From positions 140,177,690 through 140,241,689 of the forward strand of contig JBOZIK010000001.1 in the NCBI GenBank assembly GCA_051453625.1: DNA of 64,000 bases. The letters are read 5' to 3'. The translations under genes and the position numbers were made by a program. This document shows, one piece after another, positions 57,960 to 64,000 of this stretch; position 1 is the stretch's first letter; each line of letters begins with the position of its first letter. The DNA is from Welwitschia mirabilis. Taxonomy: Eukaryota; Gnetophyta; Gnetopsida; Welwitschiales. Under the pieces are notes generated by a model that made no database searches, was not told where the DNA came from, and saw nothing but the letters and a program-made list of their open reading frames with translations.

Positions 57960-58410
57960 ATCAAAAGACTTTTCAAATTGTTAGCTTTTATCTACTTCAT
58001 CCTTTTGGATTAATGTAGTACACCTCCTCTTGGAACAAATTTAAATGGAAAGCTACTAACTAAATTTGAAAATAAAATCAATTTTCTAGCATTGCAAAAT
58101 AACTTAAAATAACCTAACTTGCCACATAAATAACATGTAGCTTTAGAATTAAACTTATTTTGCCAAGTTACCTGATTTTAATGATTTTGTATTCTTTAGG
58201 AAATGAAATCAATACCTATGTTATCATGAACTAGTTTTCATATTCTAAGAATCTATTCTAATTTAGTTAAATCACTAAAAAATTTATTAAAAAATATAAC
58301 AAGTTATTTACCTCTAGTACAATTTCGAAATTTTTAGACTTGGCCATCTTGTATTTTATTTCCAATTTCTCCTTTACTTTGGTGAGTGTTGCAGTGTGAA
58401 TTTATCCAAT
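57960..58410 (-). pseudogene. Copia D gag C-terminus with zinc knuckle
   Basis: CYLCGKLGYFKLFC at 58,094-58,135 is a CX2CX4HX4C knuckle with His changed to Tyr. The element breaks off near 58,410. Confidence 0.7.
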
Positions 58411-59705
58411 CTTGAAACTCTTCAGGTAAAATTATAAATCAAATAACTTACAGAAAAACACATGCTAGTATAAATGAAAGTTCACCCAAATGTCATAATC
58501 CAATGAAGGTACTAGGCTTAGAGTTAGAGAATTGATTTCCAAAGGTATTTTTAATCTTTATCTTATAGAAACTGAAAGGAAGTAAACAAGTAAATGCAAT
58601 TTAGGCTGAATGAATATGAAATGTAGTGAATGGAAATGAAAATAGATTCTACTTAAATACTATTTCTTCAGTCACAAAAACTACCTTCTTTATAACTTAT
58701 ACCAATTAATAAGAGTATCCACTAGTTCTTAACCAACATAAACTATGAGATATATCTAAGTAAGATATAGAATGCAATATGAAATGTAATAAAAAAGTAA
58801 TGCAAATCTACTACTAACCAAGGTCAACCTTAACAAAGGTTACCATTACGATCTAGATAAATCATAGAGTTATTACAAATAATTATGATTAATGTAAACC
58901 ATAAGGGACATTCATAAAATTAAAATGAAAAGAGAAATTATATTAATTCAAAGAGTATTCAAAAATATTACATTCGCTTACAAACAGAATAACACCACCT
59001 CAATGAAAGAGATTCAGCCTAACATCAAGTAGACTCCTTTCTATAGCTCTGGATGAATCTCTTTCTCTTTAATCCTTTATCACAAGTATCTAGTATAAAA
59101 CATGGCCTAGAAATAAAGGAGGGGAATGGTATTTATAGTTGTGCATTTAAGGTTATAGAAGCAAAACCATAAATGTGGAAAACAAAACCCTAATAACCCA
59201 CATAGATTGCTTGACCCCATTTACAAAGATATTTCTTCTAAACATGAAAAAAACAACTATTGTTCCATCTATTCTTGGGATGACATAGGGAACGTCACCA
59301 TGTGCCACATGCCTCCATGCCCTACTATCAGCCCCATAACTTCTATCTATGTTATAAGTATCATCATTATGATTATCGTGGAAACAACATAGGGGATGAC
59401 ACCATGTACCACATGTTCTCATGTGTTCCATGTGTTATTGTTAGCCTTATGGCTTCTGGTCACATTAGTAGTGTTGTCGTCTTTCTTATCTTAAGGATGA
59501 CATAGGGGATGATGGTCTTTCTTTTCTCTAATCTCTAAGGTAAGTAGTATTTTTGCATCATGAAATCCTTCTTCCAAATATGCATTGTCAGAATAGGCCT
59601 GAGAAACTACCAAAAAATGCTAAGAATTACATGTTTTACTAATTATCATGTCAGATCTCTATAGTCATTAGTATTGAATTAAAACCTAGGTAAATGTTCT
59701 ACAAA
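58411..59705. other. Unassigned sequence
   Basis: No domain is recognised. The motif GATGACATAGGG occurs near 59,280, and GGATGACATAGGGGATGA near 59,490. A related GGGATGACAGACATGGGATG occurs near 63,690. These may be parts of a gypsy LTR. Confidence 0.3.
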
Positions 59706-59763
59706 AGTACTCAAAATACACCATCAAATTCCTATAAATTAGAATCACAACATATCTATTTAC
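59706..59763 (-). repeat. Direct repeat, copy 1 (possible LTR tip)
   Basis: This matches 62,946-63,003 with only a few differences. Read on the - strand it would start with TGTTGTGATT or similar, a possible LTR start. The two copies bracket the gypsy gag remnant. Confidence 0.5.
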
Positions 59764-59869
59764 CCTTGTTTTTCAATTTTTCTAACTATCACGGCATTCA
59801 CAATGTTCTTAATACTATTTTTACTATCTTTTAGTTGTTGTTCTATTTTTATCGATGACTATTATTGGG

Positions 59870-60830
59870 GTTGATGCATTGGTGATGTGTTTGGCACATT
59901 TTGGACATGCTCTATGTCTTCTTGTACTATGTTTTCATAGATGTTTTCTATTTCTTTTTTTGTCATCTATTCTATTTCTTGTTCTAATAGAATATCATAA
60001 TTTTTTTCTTGCATGATGGGATCATTATTTGGAACTAAATTTTATTTTTTTCCCTTTTTTTTTAAGCTTCCTACCAATCATTCTTTTCAACCTTTTCATT
60101 TTTCTTGCATTTTTCCATTGTATGTACATGTTCTTCACATTGAGAGCACTATATAAGAAGATTTTTAATTTCAAAATTGGGTATCATTTACCCCCATGTT
60201 ATATTCAGGATTTTTTCCTAATGCATTAAAAATATCTAGTTTTATATAAATACAGACTCTAACTATCATTATTTTTTTCATGAGATCAATATTTTTTTTT
60301 TATTTTAAAAAATTTCCCTATTGTATCTCTAAATTGCTTGAAAAGCTCAAGTTACTATATTTCTAGGTAAGAATTTGAGATGTCAATCTAATATAGAATC
60401 TTCTAAAAAATAGAGGATTTATCAAAAATAAAAGGAGACCATTTTGTTAAATCTAGACTCTTTAGCTAAAAAATTAAGTATCTCCTACCAACCCTTATTC
60501 ATATCATCTTCCATATTAAAATAAAATGTAATGATTTGTCTTGAAGAGGAATTATCTTACATTTTGGTAGGAACCTCTAGCCACACCATAAATGCACCTT
60601 TTCTGTGAAGTATATTCCTTTTGAAAATTGTAATTTTAAAATTAAAATTTACCAATAAGGCTATTTCTAAATAAGACTCTAAATATTTAGAACAGTTCAT
60701 AGGCATATTAGTATGAAAGGTATTGTCATCACATTTAAAACCAAAATCTAAGTTGGAAAAACTTTGAAGATTATTTCCTCTTACTAATATTGCATAACAT
60801 TTTATATCAAAGGATTCTTCCATCATTGAA
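59870..60830 (-). pseudogene. LINE ORF1-like remnant
   Basis: An 89-codon frame (60,826-60,557) with YLESYLEIALLVNFNF and VWLEVPTKM is followed, beyond a stop, by NMEDDMNKGW. About 350 bp downstream comes a complete CX2CX4HX4C knuckle, CSQCEEHVHTMEKC, at about 60,110-60,155, then a Lys/Glu-rich tail. The arrangement (DUF4283-like region, then CCHC) suggests ORF1 of a plant L1 LINE. ORF2 is absent. The DUF4283 assignment is tentative. Confidence 0.5.
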
Positions 60831-61299
60831 AAGCTAGATGCACTTTCACTACCTTAAATACCTCACATTAACTTGAGTATACCTTTTTGAGTTTTTAGGG
60901 TTCATAAGTTATCAATTAAAAAACCTCTTCTTTGGGATAAAGAAATTAATATGATATCTAAGCATATTCTATGTCCTTTTGGATTTTCATAGTAGAATAT
61001 ACCACCAACTAGTTAATCAAAGGGCGTGTTAAAGATGCATCATACCAATGGGCTATAAATATGTTCTCTAAAGATTACCAATGGAAAAAACCTTGTACAA
61101 GGTAATTGTGAATCATAAAAACATACCAACATATTAAAGACATGTTAAAAATTCTCTTTACCTTATTGTTTTGTCTACTTCTACCATACTCCCTAAAGTG
61201 AAATCCTAGCTTTTCTATTTCCTCTACTCTACTCAGTTCATATCTTCATCTTTCATTAGGGATTTTAAAAGAACTAGTAAATCTAATAACTTATTATAA

Positions 61300-61750
61300 T
61301 TATCTTATCTTATTAGGTTTCTCTCAATTTCTTGAACTTTTAGCTATGGTCTCAATAAATTCCTAAGCTTCATCAATTGCTAGGTTAAGGAAACTACCTC
61401 TACATATCATCTCTACAAGTTACATATGGTTGGATGAAAGGCATTTATACAAGTAACTCATAATTATTTTTTTGGATTAAAACCATGTTATGAATATTTA
61501 TGAAGTATATTCTTAAATCTTTTTAGTGTATGGAAGAAGGTTTTACTATCCTTTTACTGAACGTTCATGATCTTTGATATAATAGCATTGATTTTATAAA
61601 TAAGGAAGAATTTTCTAATGAAAGCTTAATTAAGCTTAGCTTAATTAGTGATAGAAATAATTTTTAAGATGTATAGCCAAGATTTTATCTTTTCCTTAAT
61701 GGAAAAAGAAAACAAAGTTAATCTAAGTACATTAGATGTCTTAGGCCTTT
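61300..61750 (-). pseudogene. Ty3/gypsy gag remnant (Retrotrans_gag)
   Basis: On the - strand: FSFSIKEKIKSWLY, AFIRKFFLIYKINAI, KTFFHTLKRFKNILHKY, and then INAFHPTICNL. These match the order of the conserved Retrotrans_gag blocks (LxLFPFSLKDKAxxWL, FLxKFFPxxK, ESLxExWERFKxLL) with several stops. Downstream pol is missing. Confidence 0.8.
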
Positions 61751-62845
61751 TAAGGATTATTTAAAAAAAATGTTCAAACTCTTTAAGTTGTGAGTAAGAT
61801 TCCTTAAACTCTATATCATGAAAATGTAGAATTATTTAAATAATTATTAGTTTAAATTTAATTCTATCAACATTAATATGTTGGAATATACATGAGGTTA
61901 TACCTAAACATAATGTTTGACGATCTTCTTTCAAGGTTTATCTCAGTTGTTTAAATTAAAGTTAGTTAGAGAGTTTTGAGATAGGGAACCTAATAGATTA
62001 TTTTGGTTTTCTTGAGATCTCTCTTATGAATAGTCTTTAGGGTTATTCTTATAACCTAACTCATGATCAATTTTAGGATTGATAGGAATTTAGTGTAATT
62101 AACTACCAAGGGTTCATTGCCAATTCATGAAGTTTAATAAAACAACTAGTAAAAGTTACATTTCTTAATGTACATAATACTTGCAAAGATTTAAAATGAT
62201 GCAAACATTTGATTCACCAAATATAAAGAAGTTTTGATGCAAGAAGCCATTAGTATTGGGAAGGAAAGATGGTGATGTTGGTTGTTTGCATAAAATGGAT
62301 TTGGTAAAATATGAACATATGAATCTTAAGATGATTAATAGTTTGGGATGAGTGATCATTAGGAATAACTATTAGATAAAAATTTCATGCAAATAATGGA
62401 AAGGAATAACACAAGAATGAGAACTTGTAATACAAGGTAGTGTAACAAATAGAAATTAAGAGATAAAAAATGCAAGTCTAAAGCACATCCTTGAGATTTT
62501 ATTGATGAAGATCTAAGATAGAAAATTTAGAAGAGAAGATACAAGAGATGATAGAAAGAGAAATGGATAAAAGAAAGATTTTTTTTGTTATTTTCTTGAT
62601 ATCTTTTATTTAGACCTATAGAAGATCAACCCCTTTAAGAAAATTTTGATATATTATTCCAAATAATCTTTATAAGGAAAAAATAAAAGTAAAAAATAAA
62701 ACAAAAATAGAAATAAAAGAAAAATAAAGAAAAAAAGAAAAAGAAAAAGAAGTGATGAGATTATATTCCATTGATTAAATGCTAGGCATGATAAACACTA
62801 ATGTAATTGTAAAAAAACAAAAAAAAAAAAAAAAGAGAAAAAAAT
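61751..62845. other. AT-rich sequence and purine-rich low-complexity tract
   Basis: No gene is recognised. 62,680-62,845 is mostly A with G (AAAAG/AAAT runs) and leads into a 100-N gap, probably because of sequencing failure at the homopolymer. Confidence 0.5.
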
Positions 62846-62945
62846 NNNNNNNNNNNNNNNNNNNNNNNNNNNNNNNNNNNNNNNNNNNNNNNNNNNNNNN
62901 NNNNNNNNNNNNNNNNNNNNNNNNNNNNNNNNNNNNNNNNNNNNN
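62846..62945. other. Assembly gap (100 N) after an A-run
   Basis: Exactly 100 N directly after a poly-A stretch. The flanks are not duplicated. Confidence 0.99.
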
Positions 62946-63003
62946 AGTACTCAAAATACACCATTAAAGTCCTACAAATTAGCATCACAAAATAGCTCTA
63001 TAC
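62946..63003 (-). repeat. Direct repeat, copy 2 (possible LTR tip)
   Basis: Partner of 59,706-59,763. Confidence 0.5.
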
Positions 63004-64000
63004 TTAGCCTTGTCAATCCCTAATAAAGCAAGTGATCAACTACAGTGTGAGCCAATTTAACTAAAATAAAAATACTACTTGAAAGGATGTAAATTGAGTT
63101 TATAAAATCATGTAAGAAAATGATATCATTAATAAGTAATTGATGCAAATGCTGAATAATTTTTATAAGGTCCCTTCTTAAGCATGTTACTATAGAAGGA
63201 AATGTATGCTATGCATATTTAAAAATCATACAAATGTAACTTTGATGGATCATAAAATAAAATTGCGTATGCATATTACAAAAATAGTGATAATGGACTA
63301 TCATGATAGGATTAAGTAGTGCTATTTTCTAGAAAATGATGTTTTCAAATTCATTAGTATCACAAAAAAGGCAAAGAAAAAAAGTAAATGTAGCATAATT
63401 TAGATGATCTAAAAAGATGGCTATGGGAAAACCTATGAGTGTGTTGCTGGATCTTGCAAGATAAAGTTCATGAATTCTTCAAAAAAAAAAATTATTCAAA
63501 TAACATGAATAATGCATCCAAATAACCCATCATGAAGTTAGATTATGAAAGCTCAAAAATTGAAAAGTTTGTGCTAACAAGTATAGATTAATACCTAGAA
63601 AGATGTCCTAACCCTCCCCCCAACCCAGGAGAAGTAAGACATCTCAAATTATACCAAGAATAGAAGAGAAGTATCATCCCCTCTATTATTGGGATGACAG
63701 ACATGGGATGGTAGTCACTAAATTAATTGTTGGGATAGGAAGGTGAAGCCAGAAAAATTTAGAAAACCAGAAAATAAAAAAAAATAGAAAGAAGATAGAA
63801 AATAGGGAAAAACTGAAGAAACAACCTAAAAAGCAGCTACATGATGGAGAAGGGAAAGGTGAGAGTAGAGGAAAATGCACTAAATGGAAAGAAGTAATGC
63901 TCAAAGATGCCTCAAATGTGCCCAAATGCATGGAAAACTAGAACTCATCAGGACATGAAAACCTATCAGAAAGAAATAACAATCCTCTAAAAAATTATTA
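63004..64000. other. Unassigned sequence to the window end
   Basis: There is no recognisable domain. The - strand frame 63,931-63,686 is Phe/Ser-rich because of a purine-rich + strand and is probably not a gene. It may be gypsy LTR sequence continuing beyond the window. Confidence 0.3.

Larger units (their letters stand above)
53320..58410 (-). mobile_element. Copia D: decayed Ty1/copia element with extra ORF, 5' truncated
   Basis: On the - strand: gag end with knuckle, protease, integrase, reverse transcriptase, RNase H, spacer, extra ORF, PPT and a short LTR-like remnant (53,320-53,480) whose wording (ACCCTAGA, GGGGGGACGAATAGG) recalls the inner LTR end of copia C. The 5' LTR, PBS and most of gag are missing. 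Confidence 0.8.

Noticed and set aside
63686-63931. 81-codon frame rich in Phe and Ser with membrane-like look
   Set aside because: It is produced by a purine-rich + strand read backwards. No conserved motif or start context.

Overview
This window looks like intergenic DNA from a draft plant (angiosperm) nuclear genome. It is strongly AT-rich and has ten runs of N. I found no intact host gene that I would defend. Almost everything recognisable is old, broken retrotransposon sequence: Ty1/copia (at least five units), Ty3/gypsy (two coding blocks) and L1-type LINE (two coding blocks). The coding remnants are full of stops and frameshifts, many at codons where the family has Gln, Trp or Arg, as expected from long-term cytosine deamination of methylated repeats. 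The species cannot be read from the sequence. The great age of the elements and the gapped assembly would fit an early-diverging angiosperm such as Amborella, but that is a guess.

Layout: 1-10,100 is mostly anonymous AT-rich DNA with a 69-bp tandem repeat (178-384) and a few GC-richer islands. 10,100-16,640 is copia A (+ strand), split by an LTR-like insertion of family E. 16,690-24,838 is copia B (- strand). 25,140-27,340 is an Athila-like gypsy pol block (+), broken off where an L1-type LINE (27,345-33,780, +) begins. 33,790-40,758 is anonymous DNA with a second, opposite copy of family E, a perfect tRNA-Met primer-binding-site match, a diverged ~71-bp tandem array and a perfect 33-bp inverted repeat. 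40,759-49,682 is copia C (-), the best preserved element, with both LTRs, PBS and PPT. 49,690-50,900 is copia F integrase (-). 53,320-58,410 is copia D (-). 59,870-61,750 holds a LINE ORF1 remnant and a gypsy gag remnant, both on the - strand.

The most interesting pattern is shared by copia B, C and D. Each has an extra sense-orientation reading frame between the end of pol and the 3' LTR, and the three frames are recognisably one protein family. In C, the spacer just upstream of this frame carries GGTCGACCC-like motifs like those clustered in its LTRs; B and D have weaker versions. B also has two polypurine tracts. This architecture (extra ORF, iMet PBS, repeated polypurine tracts, palindromic LTR motifs) fits the Sirevirus branch of Ty1/copia.

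Assembly caution: four of the ten gaps are flanked by the same sequence on both sides, so they are probably unmerged overlaps and not missing DNA.
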